The translations under genes were made by a program, and so were the position numbers. Below are positions 13,466 to 26,932 of a stretch of 64,000 bases of DNA, in pieces. The notes below the pieces were generated by a model that saw nothing but the letters and a program-made list of their open reading frames with translations, was not told where the DNA came from and searched no databases. How positions within the stretch are numbered: position 1 is the first letter of the stretch; every line of letters starts with the position of its first letter. This DNA is from Chromobotia macracanthus (taxonomy: Eukaryota; Chordata; Actinopteri; Cypriniformes; Botiidae). The DNA lies in the NCBI GenBank assembly GCA_036877525.1, contig JAZGTH010000040.1, forward strand, positions 3,362,001 through 3,426,000, given 5' to 3'.

Positions 13466-14732
13466 GATAACGACTGATCATCCAGGTCACACTGAGTTTG
13501 GACTGTGTGTTTTAAAGGGACTCTCATGCTAAAGGAGGTCCTCCCAAAACATTTGTATTGACCACCGGATTAATGATTTAACTTTGCAGCTGATTTAGTT
13601 TGATAATGTGTGCTAATTTAGCCTGTTCATAGTTACATAAACTACAAATAAAATGAATAATATACAGCTATATTCATTTTACAGTGAAGGTTTCAATCTA
13701 CATCATTTTGATTAACTCAAGCATGCAAAATGCAAATACGTTACTGTTATACAGATCTGAAGATCTGAATATTCTTTGAATTCACCATGATTTAGTAAAT
13801 ACAGATCCCTCCTAATGAATACTTGTATTAATTAAATATACACATCCTCTAAAAAAACTGCTCTCTATACCCAAAAATAAACAGAAGCTAATGATCCTCT
13901 TTCCTGTTTAAATAAACAATACCATTGACCCAACTGTGTGTCAAGCTACACCTACTCAATCTGAGTGGGAGGGTTGCTGTAAATATAAAAACCTTTGACT
14001 ACCCAAACTGTTGTGTAACAGTTTAATGCACCAGATGCAAAAAACGTACCTATCTGAGATTTTATACCAAGATGAAGCTAAGTCAGGCGTCTCTGACTGT
14101 AAGTGTAAGTGATATAGACAATAATAAATGTATTTGTCATGGTTACATTTTTTTATAGTTTCTGGTTAAATACTTTTTTGCGGTTGCTCTTATTATGTCA
14201 TAGGTGAATGGACATTGAGACACATGACAAGGAAAACGTGGATGTAGTATGCATACTGCTATACAGGATGTATGCATACTGCTCCCATGCATGCTATATA
14301 GAATGTATTGCTTTAACAGTCAAGAGGTAGGTATGTCATCTAATTCTGGATGTGCTGTCACAGTATATTTTTGCATTCTGATTTTTGCACAGTAGGGAAG
14401 TAGGTATATTTGGAAGTAGCACCAGACTTAATAATTTCCAAGGTTTGACACAATAAGCTTTGAAAAAAATCACTTTTATTAAACATAGGTATGATGTCTT
14501 GTGATTTGGTCAGGTTGTAAGGGGATAGACATGAATTTGAGATGAAAACAAATCAGGCTTTGGGAGTTTATTGGAATTTGGGTTCATAGGTTGTGTGACA
14601 TGTTCGCCCAAGAAAAGATAAACGTTTCTAATGCTGGAATGAAGCAAAACTAACTGATCACAAAATAACATTAAAACATTAGAATTTTAAATTGAACTTC
14701 ATCAAAGATCCACAATGAGCTGCAGCTGAAGC
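13466..14732. other. B-C intergenic spacer, no protein gene recognised
   Basis: About 1.27 kb, nearly identical to the A-B spacer. It holds the copy B promoter, a plus-strand TATAAAA (13984-13990) with short downstream ORFs, and the copy C 3' UTR with a possible poly(A) signal (tttatt at 14567-14572 on the plus strand). Confidence 0.6.
13510..13582 (-). promoter_or_regulatory. Candidate promoter of copy B
   Basis: Same arrangement as copy A: TATA-like CCTTTAAAA (13510-13518) and the HNF1-like GTTAAATCATTAATC (13568-13582), both upstream of the ATG at 13463-13465 on the minus strand. Inferred from sequence similarity and position only. Confidence 0.35.
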
Positions 14733-17700
14733 TTATTCACAGTGGAAGGAGTACTCGGTCTCTGACTGATCACCTGAAGAAAATGAAAAATGTTATCATC
14801 CAGAAAACAGCTGTTGAAGGTAATCACAGGTTTATAGACAAGCAATTCAGAAATTTCAAATGAAGTCAAAGAATGATCAACTGTTTGTGTGACGCTGTTG
14901 CGTCAACTTACAGACATTTTATATAAACAGTGTAAAAACTGTGTGCGTCAAATGTTTCATTACTGTAGATGCAAAACTGGCATATCAAATCTTACTTGTT
15001 TGGTAGTAATCATAGACTTTGATTACAGCTGGTTTAAGGTTCTTGACTGGTAGAACCTGTTTTAATTGTATTCCATAATTCATAGGAGTATTTTTTGGAA
15101 CCTGCAGAACAAATAGAGGAACAAAATGTGTATGAATAAACTATATACGTTTGATATTATATAATGTTATTATATAGATGATTTATATAAATGCTCAAAA
15201 TATGTGCAGTTGTCTCACCTCCTTCAAATACACAATAACATGATCATCTTTAGAATCCACCCGCTCCACGAATGGTGCATACATCTGAGGAGTGCCAAGC
15301 TGTGGGAAGAAAATATTTTAATTATTAATTTTAGTTATTGTTAAGAAACGTGACACCTGTAAAATGTGAAACATCTGATACTGAGTTTGTCTTGAGACAT
15401 CAAATCTCATAACATGAACTGTTTGTGATTCATCACTTTAAACAATGAAACACACCCATGATGAATCAGCTGTGAATCCTGATAAGAGCTTAATGTCCAC
15501 AATGACCATGTTAGTACTTTCCTGGGGACCATTATATCTGTAAAAGATTAAAATGGAAAGGGCTGTTTTTTAAAACTCTCAGACATGAATGACAATACAC
15601 TTCAGGCAGGAAATATCTTGTGTGCCTACTTGACAAAAAATGTCAAATTATGTCTAGATGATTTTTTGCAATCTGCCTCAAGTGTAGCTTCAACGCTCAA
15701 TGATTTTTCCTCACTGGGGGTGGGAATGTTGTAGAATAGAGCCACCTGTAAGGGTGGAATAAAGAATCTATATAAAATGGAAACAGATTCATACAACTTT
15801 TACAGACAAAGCTGGAAATAAACCAGAAAACCAAGGTTTTAGCAGGTAAATGGACCAGTTTCTACTAACCTGCACTGACACACAGGTTGAGCCCTTCACT
15901 TCAATATTGTATTTGCCTGGAACATCTGTCAGCTTCTTCTCCTGATACAGTAACTTGTTGTCCTGATTGACATGAAAGTGGTGAGTGTCTCCTGCTGACT
16001 GAACCGTCACTGTGCTGGAACCATCAGAGCTGAACACTTTGGTGGCGTACAAAGACAAAGCCTGAAGAGCCACAACGGTGTCCTAATAACATCACAGCAT
16101 CATCATTACAACATGGAAATGCATTGTGGGTAAAATAAACACAAGTTACACTAATGTTACTTGTTCTTCTTGCTCTTCTTGCTGTTAAATACTTTTGGCT
16201 GCTAAATACTTAAATGCTGCACATAGTCGTATGTTTACACTTATGTTAACACTTATATTTTTATTTCACCAGGAACACTCTGGAACAGAACTGTGTGCTG
16301 GTTGGCGCTGCACTGGGACATACTATGTCCATTGTCCTCCCCAAAGTCATTGTACTGTCTTGTGCTGTCTGCACATGTTTGCACTTGTGCACTTTATGTA
16401 TAAATTATGTGTACATTATGTAGCTTTGTTGTTCTATGTTGTTCTGTGTTTATGTAGAACCTAGATCCTGGAGAAATGTTGTTTTGTTTCACTATGTACT
16501 TGTATATGGTTGAAATGACAATACATTCCACTTGAAACTTGTTCATTTGTAGTAGTTTGAGGCACCTGAGTGGAGGAGAATCCTCCATAGGCATTCTGCT
16601 GCTTCACAAGCCAGCTGATGATCCTGTTAGCATAACCCAGATCAGCTGTACTGACTGAATCTGCAGTGAGAACAGCTAGCAGAACATATGAGCTGATCTC
16701 CACTGACAGAGAACCAGAATCATCAGCAGACGCATCCTGAGACCAGTGCAGGAGACCTCCTTTAGAACACATGGACCAATGAGACGTAAGAACACTCAAC
16801 TAACATATAAATCATTCAACATTATCTGTGTTGGAAATCTCATATGATATTATCTGTCAAGAACACAATTATCTTTACCATCTAAAATAGCAACAATGTC
16901 CAGCTCCTGTAAAAGCTGCTGTCGGGTGTCTGTGTCTTTCGCCAGACTGAAAGTGTAGGCAAGCAACGCAGTGCTGTAAGTGTTTTTAAGATTCCCAATG
17001 ACAGACCTCAAGCAGGACAAAGCTTGAGTGACTACAGGATCCTGTAACACAAACAGAGAAACAGCAGGTGAGAGTGAGTGTCATTCTTCTAATAGTTTAT
17101 ACTATGATCTCTGTAGATGTACTTACTGTGACTGGAGTTTCCAGTTCAAGCAATGATGCAGTGATGTAGGCTGTCATGGTAACATTATCATTTACTCCAC
17201 CCTGTACAGACACAGATGCAGGTAAAGCAACATACTGTACTAAACCCATAATTAAAATCTTTTCATATAAATAATGTCCAATAATCAATCACACACCTTC
17301 ATTCTGTTATTAAACAATCTTCCCTGTTGAATAAAACAGCCGTCTGAGCTCCGCCCGCTTATCAACCAATTCTTTGCACTCTGAATAACATGTGGATCAA
17401 TATATATGTATTTCTGTGCCTTGCCAAAAGACCTCAGGACAAAAGCAGTCAACCTGGAAGAAAAGTCATTAGTTGTTTTAGAGCTTTAACCTTCAAATCA
17501 AACCTTGGCAGAATTCTACAATTATTAATTCCATCCATCCAGTCTCAGTATCACTTATCCTCATTGGAGTCACATGACACGCTGGACATACTCAGCTATA
17601 TTGGGCTGAGGTGGGGAAACACATCAGACAGGTGGCCAGTCCATGACAGGGCTAATACACAGACAAACACATCCATTCTCTCACATCTCAAATTCAAACT

Positions 17701-20700
17701 GATCAGCACACAGACATTGGGGAAAGCCGATGTACCCAGAGGAAACCCATGGCAACACAGACAGAACATGCAAATTCCCCACAGATAAGCAGAGCCATGG
17801 CCTTGAACCAGGGACCTGTCTGCTGTGAGGCAACAATGCTACCCACTGAGCCGCTGTACTCCCCGATTAAAAATGTTTCTTGTAGATATTGACAATTTGT
17901 ACTTGTACAAAAATGATTTGCAATTCGTACAAAAATGAGAGTAAAAATTAAATATTTACCATGTATTCTCTTCACCATGGCCAAATGTGCTGTATGCACC
18001 ACTGTTGTGTCTGTAGTTCAGCTGTCTCTGATATCCTGTTTGGTTTGATATTAATTAGCACCTGAACAATTTGTTTGGGTTGACCAAATGTGTCGAACCA
18101 AATGAAGGATGAAGGTTGATGTGAACAAAAATAACAATTAAATTAGAATCAAATAGTCTCAGATGGTCTTTAGGTACATCATTACCACTCTTCAGGAAGC
18201 CGGTGGCTCTCTCTCTGATGTTTGAGGTGAGCTGCTGTGTGTTCTCCAGATACTGTAGAATGTAAATATTGGGAGAAAGAACCGCAATGTTTTGTTCTCC
18301 ACAGCCGTACGGCATCTGTAATAATCCATGAAGATTCTGCAGTGCACGACCCAATATGTCTCCTACAGAGGAATGCAGTGAGTTTTTTATTTTTGTATAT
18401 TTAAAGTCAATAACACAAACATAAATGAAGAGTTACATTTATCTACAGTAAATGTTACCAATGACTGAAACAGAAGATCTGGCTGATCCCTCTATCACAT
18501 CTTTAGGAAGAGTCAGATCCAGCTCTTCTGACAGACTGTTGCCTAAAAACCAGAGAAAAGATGTCAATGATCTGTAAACAAAAAAAATGTATGATACTAA
18601 TATCATAGATATATTATATAATATGATATATGTTTTGTTAACAAACCCTTTGGACACAGTAACCAGCTGTGGGTCTCTGTCTTTTCAGTTCCTTCAGCCT
18701 ATAGCAAAAACAAATACAACAGAACATTAATGTTAGGATCACAAGTCAGTTACAGTGTGTGTGAGATGTTGAGGTGAACTGACCTGTACAAGGAGACTTC
18801 GAGTAACTATGTCAATGCGTCCTCTCTCTGGCACACTCACAATCTCATTGTCACACACAGTCTGGGACTGTTCTGCTTCTGCACTTACTGTAATATTCAA
18901 CACTCCTACAACACAGAAAACATGTTCAGAAGAATTTAGTACCAGAAATTAATTAATACATTAAGCAATTAAAGGCATTTATTATGAGTGTATCTGTAAC
19001 TAACCAAGAACAGAAGGAGTGAGAATCCATTTAAAGGTTTTTCTGCCATTAGCACATAGACAGGATGAATACTGATCATCAGAGGAGGCTTTAAGAGTGA
19101 AGTCTGAGGAAGCAGCTGGAGTTACTGTAACCTGTTCATGAAAGATGGAAGATTAGTTTGAGATTTTATATGATGGAAATGTGACATATTTCATATGAAC
19201 TGAGAAATCTCACCATGATACACTTAGACAGATAGTTGAAGACTGTGGCTTTAAGTTCAAAGATCTCCCCACGGATGATGGAGTAAGGCAGAGAGAGCTC
19301 CAGGAAGAAGGGCTGGAAAACTGTCAGCTGAGCAGGAGGAGCCAGACCCAGACCTTTGGAGGACAGACAGAAGGCCTCCGTCTCCCAGGTGGTGATTGTG
19401 TCAGGAACCTTCACAGGAACCTTTGCTGATCCAGAGTCCCTGTGATGGAATCACTGCAATATTTGGTCTGACTCTGATATAAAGCTACAATTGACCCTCT
19501 GATCAATTGTAACATTCAAGGCAATATAAATTTGGCAAAGCAGTAATTTAAAAGTAGCAAAGAATGGTTTGTGTTCTCTGAAGTTATATAAGCTTGTAAA
19601 AACTGAGCATAAATTAAAACTATACTTTAAAGATTTGTTCTAACATGAGGTCAGTATTATTGATTATCATTTAGTTATTGTACTATTACATGACTGAAAA
19701 AATGGCCTCCTCACTTACCCTACTTCAGCAAGTTGCCAGATCCATGTTTCTGGAAAGATGGTCCGCACTGTCACTGCAGCACTTATCTGAGGTGCGAATG
19801 TGCCAGTTCTTGCTAAAGGCATTCTAAAGTTAACTTGCTGATGATGTCTTACTGAAAAAAATATATATGTTGTGTGTGACAAGATTTCACTGGAATTATA
19901 CAATGAACAATTGTACAGGACAGCAAAATTGTGATAAGTAACAGTCAGTTCTCTACAAAGTGGCCAGTAAATGGAAGGATTAAATTACACAAGATACAAC
20001 AAATTCATACTTTAAAATGCCACAGACAATTTATAGAACTACAGATGGTTGTCATTAGCCATCTTGATTCCACATACCCGAAAATGATGGCTGATATGTA
20101 GATAATTGTGTCTGTTCTGAACATTTGGCAAAGGTTATAATCCAAAGTGACTTGCAATCAAGCTATACAATCAAAGTTGTGCTCTTGTCATTGGTGTGTT
20201 GCTCAATCAGCTGATCTAAATTAACACTACATAAGAACATCCTGCACTCCAGGATGATGCTACCTTTTGATTGTTCGTATTTCAACGTTATAGCTGAATC
20301 TTTATGTATCTACAGGCAAATATTTTTTTCAAACTGCATCAAATTAAAAGAGTCAGATTACTATATAAGAGTATTATACGTGCTGTACCCATACCACGGC
20401 CCATGTGATAAGTCAAGCCCTTGTATCTCAGACATCGAGGGACTTGAACAGCCAAATTTGTTGCCATCTTCAATCCCACTCTCTGTCAGACAGTATGATG
20501 AACCAAACTGAATGCAACAGATACTTTCAACAAAATATGACATTACTTGTAGCTGTAATCATTACAATAGCAGAAGGAGCAATTGTATTACTGCATTTAT
20601 TTATGCATATAAATGCTTTACCAATCATTATTAACTTTACTATGACTCATATGAGCTGCTACTTACTGTACCTTTAGGGTTTCATAGACAACTTGTGTTG

Positions 20701-23700
20701 CAGATGATCGCCGGGGTCTCACATGTAAGCACTCCTGCTCGTCTTCAATGTCGTAGGGATATGCTGATGTTGTTTGGACTGGAAGCAGGCCGAAGATCTG
20801 TGATGGGACCATGATCCAACATATAATATTTCAACACAGAATATACAGCATGTCTGTGTGTCTTCTAGCATAAGTTGTAGGACTGTGTGATGGGGTGCAT
20901 CTACACTCTATAAACTGCTGGGTTATTTTTTAAACCCACAATGCTGGGTTGAGCCTGTTGGCTATATTTGCTGGGTTATTTTGTCACATTTTAAACACAT
21001 TCAGCGCCACACAGTGAAAGTGAAAAAGGTAAGAGACTGACAACACGCCCATAACTCTGCGGAAGTGTTTTATATCAATAAATATCTAAATGTATAAATT
21101 TAAGTGTATATATTCATAAAATAGGTTGGGGGCAGTTGTGGCCTACCTGTGAGTCAGGCTTGTGATCAGAAGGTTGCTGGTTTGATTCCAGCACTGGCAG
21201 GTAGCAACCGAAGTGCCCTTGAGTAAGGCACCCAACTTGGATTGCTCCCCAACCCAACCCGCTGCTCCGGGTGTGTGTGTGCCTACGACCCACAGTGTGT
21301 GTTCACTCCTCACCGGTGATGGTTAAATGCAGAGGTCACATTTCAGGTATGGGTTACCATATCTGACAACTATGTCACTTTCAAATATACATATCTCTCA
21401 TGATCGTGTAAATGCAGACAGGTCAATGAGTCACGGTTACGGCGCTCTGTGAATCTCTGTGTATCGCATTTAGGTTACTAAACTAATATCCTAGCTTATG
21501 TAGAAATAAGTTAACATTAGCAAAGTTATTTGTTTCGCTGCAATTATTTTAAATAATGTTATGATACAAATACAGTAACTGTACCAGTAATCAAGTTACT
21601 GGTTCTTTTATGTCATTTTAACCACGTCTGGGAATGTCAGCTGGCAAGCAATGAAAGTTATTTTTTACGGTCTAAACCTGTTTTCTTCATTACTTGTTTA
21701 TTCACCATTGTCTTAATTTACAACAAAGCACGGGAGAAATTACGAGAATAACCCAGCAAGAACGCAGCACACACAGAGCTATCAATGTTTAAAATGTGTA
21801 ACCCAACTTGCTGGGTTACGTTAACCAGCACAGGGTGGCCAGTTGGGTTGTTTTTAATGTTTTAATGTTATGTTTAGAGTGCAAAGAACTTGAAGAGGAG
21901 GTACCTTATACAATGATAAAGTGAAATAAAAATATTGCATTAAAGACACAGGTAAAGGTATTTACACCTTCTCGCTATTCAGCCGTTTCTCTGGTTCCAG
22001 GATCAGAACACTCTGATCTACAGCACTGAGACCACACAGTGAACCAGGCTGAGCTGACAGCTGTAGAGTGTTTCCTTCACCTGGAACTGCTGTAGCAGGA
22101 GAAAACTGCAGAGACACCTGCAGATACAACAGTGAGTACAATGTTACAGTAAATGATATATGATACCAGCTATGATATTCACATATACATACCTTGTTTT
22201 TGAAACATTTCTCAGTGTTAAAATTGATGCCACCAGCAACTACATTGTCACTGGGCAGAACACAGTATGCTAGAATCTGCACTGCTGGTGCCAGTTCTGC
22301 TCTGACAGACAGTTTAAATGACACTGTGCCACTTGCTGCTCCATTAGAAGTCTTCACTTCAACCTTTTCATATCCATGATGAACTATCACTCCTCTGGAT
22401 AAGACCTGAGACAGACACACGACACACTGTTAACAAACTGACCAGCACAGTCATTGTAACACTGTTAAACAAATAACAATGGAAGAAATCTCTATAATAC
22501 TCTACACTGTTAGCAAACGTGTACTCACCATATAGACAATTTCAGTGTTGAAGTCCTCAATAGTTTCTCCAATAAAATAATACTTAATAATTACTGGAAG
22601 CTTAGAATCACACTTTATTGGTTCATTAACTTTTTCTATAATCAATTCACTTAATGTTGGGATATGAGGGGTGGCAGCCTGGAACAGACGCATTTGTTTT
22701 CTATGCGTAGAAAAGTAAGGAATTCTGTGGCCAGGATAACTCATGTTTGGATATATATTTGCCTGGATAATAATAAATGAGAAATTCAAACAATATAATG
22801 ACTTTAAAAAACAGGAAGAAAAACAATTAACATGAACTATCCTACCATCAGATTAATATCTCTTTTTGGCAGATTAGAAGTATTAAATGAGAAGGCAGCA
22901 AGTCCATCGCTGTCTGTAGTGAGATTTAAGAGCAGGCTTGGGGACCACATTTCACCCTCCAAAAGATATACTTCTTTGTTAGAAATTGGTGTTTCTTTAA
23001 AATCCACAAGTTTGATCTGTTAAACAAGCAAACAACAAGATTAGGTAACTGTGCACTTATTATAGAAGTTGAACTAAGACAATCTGATTTTAGACTTACT
23101 TTTCCTTCTATAAATGATCCATGTTCAAAGGTTTTCGGTAGATCTATAATTGTGACTTTACCAGTTTCATAAGAGAGAGATATCATTTCAGATTTTGTCA
23201 TGGTGGTCTCTGTGAAATAACAAAAGTGTGTTACTACATATGCCTTAGTTTTATTTGTATTATTTCTAAATATATATTAATTATGAAATGATAAATATTT
23301 TACTAATTAAGTCAAGAAATGTGAGTAATATATATTTTGATGCTAAATATATGCTATATTGATGCTAAAATGTCAGTAATTCCATATTACATTTCAATAT
23401 GGTGGTTGTATAGTGTTACATTATGAAGAGGTCCGTCTAGTCAGAGCTCACCTGTTCCTTCCTCCGTTACTTTCACCTCAACATTAAGATAATTGTTCAG
23501 GTGATGCTTTAAGGTCATGTTCATAAAGTGCAATGTGTTGATGGTATGGTTGGCACAGCCTGTCTCTTTAATCTAATGGTTATAGATAAATACATGCATA
23601 TTGATATAAAATGATTTAATTGGATCAAATGTGATGTGTCATTACTATTACTTGTACTCATTACAACTCACAGACCTCAGTGGTGTCATTTAAACAGAGT

Positions 23701-26339
23701 GGAAGCCTGCCACTGGGGTTGATATGACGGAAAAAATTACGGCACACTGTTACCCATGATGTACCAGCTATAGGCTGCCCAAAAGTATATCTGTGAAAAA
23801 GAAATGATGTACAGACCAGTGCTAAAGCTAATCCATTCTATAAAATAATCAAATGAGTATGAAATGAGAAAAACAACTTTATCCCTGTCATAGCTCTGCA
23901 TGACAATTAACCACTCACTTTCCACAAACCTCGATCATCACGTCCTCTTCAGCAATACTCAGTTTCATTGGTTTTTTAACAGTGATGTCAAACTTGGGCA
24001 AAACTAGAAATCAGAGGGCAGAGGGTTTCGACTTAGTGTGCTATATTTTTTCAAACGTATCAGACTTAAGGAATTATCATATCATACCTCCAAAAATGGC
24101 CAAAATTATATAGACTTACATTGAAAAAATGTTCAAATGAGTATAACTGTAGTAAAACTAGCATGTTTTGTTATGCTATTAGCATGATGCTAAAGCAAAC
24201 TAGCATAGTGCTAACACGTTAAAACATCTTAGCATCATGTTAAAACATGTTAGCATCCTGCTAAAACATACTTGTTTACATTGTTTACTTGTTTTCCATT
24301 TCAAACTATTTTAAACATTGTCAAGCTAACAACGTTTATACCATCTAGTTATTACTTGCCATATTTTTTCACCACAAAATCATGTGTAGTCACTCTGTCA
24401 CCAATGTAAGCTTTCAGTGTATATGTGCCTTGACGGGCCTCTGGGTTTAAATCAAAAGAACGCTGCAATATCCACCGTGATGAGGAAATATTTGTCCATT
24501 GACCAATTCTGTTCTGACGGCTGTCCTATTAAATACACAAAGAAGACCAAGTGCAGATGTTTGGTTTTAGTTGTCAAAATACATCATGAACATTAATATT
24601 AAACATTAAAAAAAGTGTCATTACTGAAAGTACCAGTGTAAATATATCTGACATTCAAAGTGTTAACAATACTTAAAGACTTGACTGTACAGGAAAAGAG
24701 GTTGTGTTCTTACCTTGAGCACCACTGCACTATACTGTAAATAAAACAGAAAACAGTAATTAAACAATCTATATGTACAATGACAAATACTGTACAATGA
24801 TAAAAGTTTTTAAAATCCAGACCTGCTGATTAAGGGGCACAAAGTTTGTATCCATGGTAACAACTCTGAAGTTCACTGTGAAAACAGAAATAACCTTTGA
24901 TTTCATTGTAACAGGCATTTCAGTTCTTATATAAGGGAAAGTTTACAGTCAGTGTGAAAATGTCCCAAAATGATCTCAAAGAGGGTTATTTTGCAATTAT
25001 TTCTGGGTTTGCAATTTTTTTTTACTGTTTTTTTTATTTTACTGTTTATTATACAGCTACTTATCAAATAGATAACAGAAACTTACAATATTTGTAGACT
25101 CATTGATCTGTTTATTCTTTCTATCTATGCTTTCCATCTTTCCATAAAATTGCAGGTTACTTTACATACTTCTCATTAAGTATGTTAAAGTCAAATATAG
25201 CCAAACTGACATTTTCCCAGGAAATCTGACCTGACAGCTCAAATCATAAATTATTATTAAAACCCTTTATTGAGAATCGGGGTAAGGTAAAGAGATCTTG
25301 TTCGATATTGAGCTGCCGTGTACTTGTCAATAATTTTTTTTTTTTTTTTTAAGCCAAAAAGTTAAGTACTTTAGCTTTAACCACAACTCAGTACTGTGTT
25401 GCTCTCATAATACTAGTACAACTAGTACTACACATACTACTAATTCTAGCATTATTTACAGAAGTTTAGCCTTTGAACCATTCAAAGCTCACCTGTTTGT
25501 CCTGGATTATAGATGGGTTTATCAGTCTGGATAAAGGTCAGAGGATTGTAATGTCTAAACATGACTCTTCTCTCTTCAGTTATCTTAAAAGACTCCCCCT
25601 TAATTTCCACCTTTATTGTCTGCACTGAATCTCCTTTAACAAGTGGAGCCTGATGAGAAATAATATTCAGTTTTCACAGCTTGTTCAAAAACACCATTTA
25701 CAATAATGAAATAAGATGATAACAAACATATTTTGATCTTGTTAATTATCATGCAGATGTTTTGATATCAGACCCAGAAGTTGAAGCAGAGATGAAACTC
25801 TTGCTCTGATTTCTCCTGCAGCAGTAATGTGCTCTTGTGACCATCAACAACATGAATGTTCATTACAAGACTTTCATTGGGCTTCAGGAGACTCGCACAC
25901 AGTTTGGCTTCAGATCCTGACTGAATCACTGCAGGAAATGTCACCATGAAAGAGCTGTCGAGAAACATCAAAGTACACAAAGATTTGCCGAAATGTCAGA
26001 TACAATTAGGAAACCAACTTTAGGAAACCAACCAAACGGCAAACTTTTTTATGTTTTTGTTAAATACCAGGTCTGCCTAATGTCTAAGCAATGTAAAACA
26101 AGCAGGTTTATAATAGTGGCTCAATACATTCAATGTGTGACAGCTTTCAATTCAGTATCAGTAAAGGTTTGTATTTAGATACTTCTAAATTTTCTGATAT
26201 TTCAAAGTGTTATTACTATCTCAAGATACTTGACACTATTGAAAGTTACTTACGGCCCTGAAGTTTGTCCATGGACAGACGGCAAGAGGAAAGAGGCTGA
26301 AAGGAGCCATTTCCAAATATAAAACTTATTCAAAGCCAT
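14733..26339 (-). CDS. a2ml: Alpha-2-macroglobulin-like protein, copy C (complete, 34 coding exons)
   Basis: Same family and role as copy B. Exons 1-34: 26254-26339, 25774-25954, 25493-25649, 24823-24875, 24714-24734, 24360-24525, 23919-24003, 23676-23790, 23452-23572, 23100-23209, 22846-23016, 22529-22762, 22193-22405, 21968-22117, 20672-20797, 20389-20482, 19719-19851, 19214-19439, 19005-19131, 18784-18905, 18647-18698, 18459-18542, 18186-18362, 17960-18035, 17297-17453, 17127-17201, 16879-17041, 16566-16759, 15870-16082, 15630-15745, 15456-15537, 15219-15299, 14996-15101, 14733-14773. Total 4308 nt (1435 residues). The signal peptide starts MALNKFYIWKWLLSASF, as in D and E but unlike A and B. 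The thioester GCGEQ is present in exon 23 and RPRR in exon 15. Exon 6 uses a GC donor (G|GCAAGT) instead of GT. Exon 17 is the longest bait exon (133 bp). No frame break seen. Confidence 0.92.
16167..16536 (+). mobile_element. Retroposon 3' fragment in copy C intron 28
   Basis: Copy of the insertion described at 4634-4990, with the same ACTTGTTC flanks (16159-16166 and 16537-16544). It was inherited with the duplicated gene rather than inserted anew. Confidence 0.65.
19719..20482 (-). other. Bait-region exons 16 and 17 of copy C
   Basis: Exon 16 (20389-20482) reads RVGLKMATNLAVQVPRC and ends YHMGRGM. Exon 17 (19719-19851, 133 bp) begins VRHHQQVNFRMPLARTG, continues with TFAPQISAAVTVRTI, and joins FPETWIWQLAEVG. 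It is 16 codons longer than in B and has a different set of basic and hydrophobic residues. Frame and splice sites are consistent. Confidence 0.85.
20904..21881. mobile_element. MITE-like DNA element in copy C intron 14, carrying a nested SINE
   Basis: Ends are short inverted repeats CACTCTA ... TAGAGTG, followed inward by many GCTGGGTT / AACCCAGC motifs typical of a non-autonomous DNA transposon common in cyprinid genomes. About 978 bases, present only in copy C. I could not see a clear target-site duplication. The central part is occupied by a SINE (21127-21383). Confidence 0.5.
21127..21383 (+). mobile_element. tRNA-derived SINE (HE1/V-SINE type) nested in the MITE
   Basis: Starts GGGGGCAGTTGTGGCCTA (A-box region), has GGTTTGATTCCAGCACTGG (B-box and T-arm) about 45 bases later, then the body GTGCCCTTGAGTAAGGCAC and a CTATGTCACTTTC end. 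This order matches HE1-type fish SINEs. Edges are approximate. Confidence 0.65.
24140..24275. repeat. TAGCATGCTA-type degenerate short repeat in copy C intron 6
   Basis: Repeated variants of TTAGCAT, GCTAAAACAT and CTAGCAT over about 130 bases. It looks like a degenerate minisatellite common in fish introns. No function is apparent. Confidence 0.5.
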
Positions 26340-26386
26340 GAAAAAGACTGATAATGTAGAAGACACTATGAACACAACTTTGTGTC

Positions 26387-26458
26387 TTTTAAAGGGGCAC
26401 TCATCGGCAAAGAGGTATTGAGAAAATATTTACATTCATTATCAAATTAATGATTAAT
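26387..26458 (-). promoter_or_regulatory. Candidate promoter of copy C
   Basis: TATA-like CCTTTAAAA at 26387-26395 and ATTAATCATTAAT (minus strand; 26446-26458). The latter matches the HNF1 palindrome GTTAATNATTAAC at 11 of 13 positions. Identical in D and E. Confidence 0.4.
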
Positions 26459-26932
26459 CTGCTGAAGTCCCTCCAATTTATGTGATGCTGCTTATATATA
26501 AAATCTGATAATTGATAAATGCGTTCTCTCTTAAAACATGTCTCCTCCTCCGATACTATGCAAAGCATAAATTATTAAAATAAGATGGAAAAGAAAAACA
26601 AACAAAATGTGATTTTTAACTCTTAGTCATCCACAGTGACTATTTACTGATTCTGATACAAAGCTGATAAACATTACTTTATCCTGTCCAATTTTATAAG
26701 CATCAACTCAAACAATTAAATCATTTGCACTGAAGACAGAATATTACATCACACCCATACGTATTCTAACAATGGACTACAAATCCTTCACCTATTATTT
26801 TACCTTACTTCTTTGTAAAGTTGCATTTAACCCCAGTATACGAATTAAAAAAAAATAATGTATACATCGTGTACTACGACTGCTATAGCATCTATTTTTT
26901 CAAGCTTATTTAAGTTCAAGTGCATGTGTTTG

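Noticed and set aside
25330..25351. Poly-T run in copy C intron 3 as a retroposon tail
   Set aside because: No element body or target duplication next to it; treated as a simple run.
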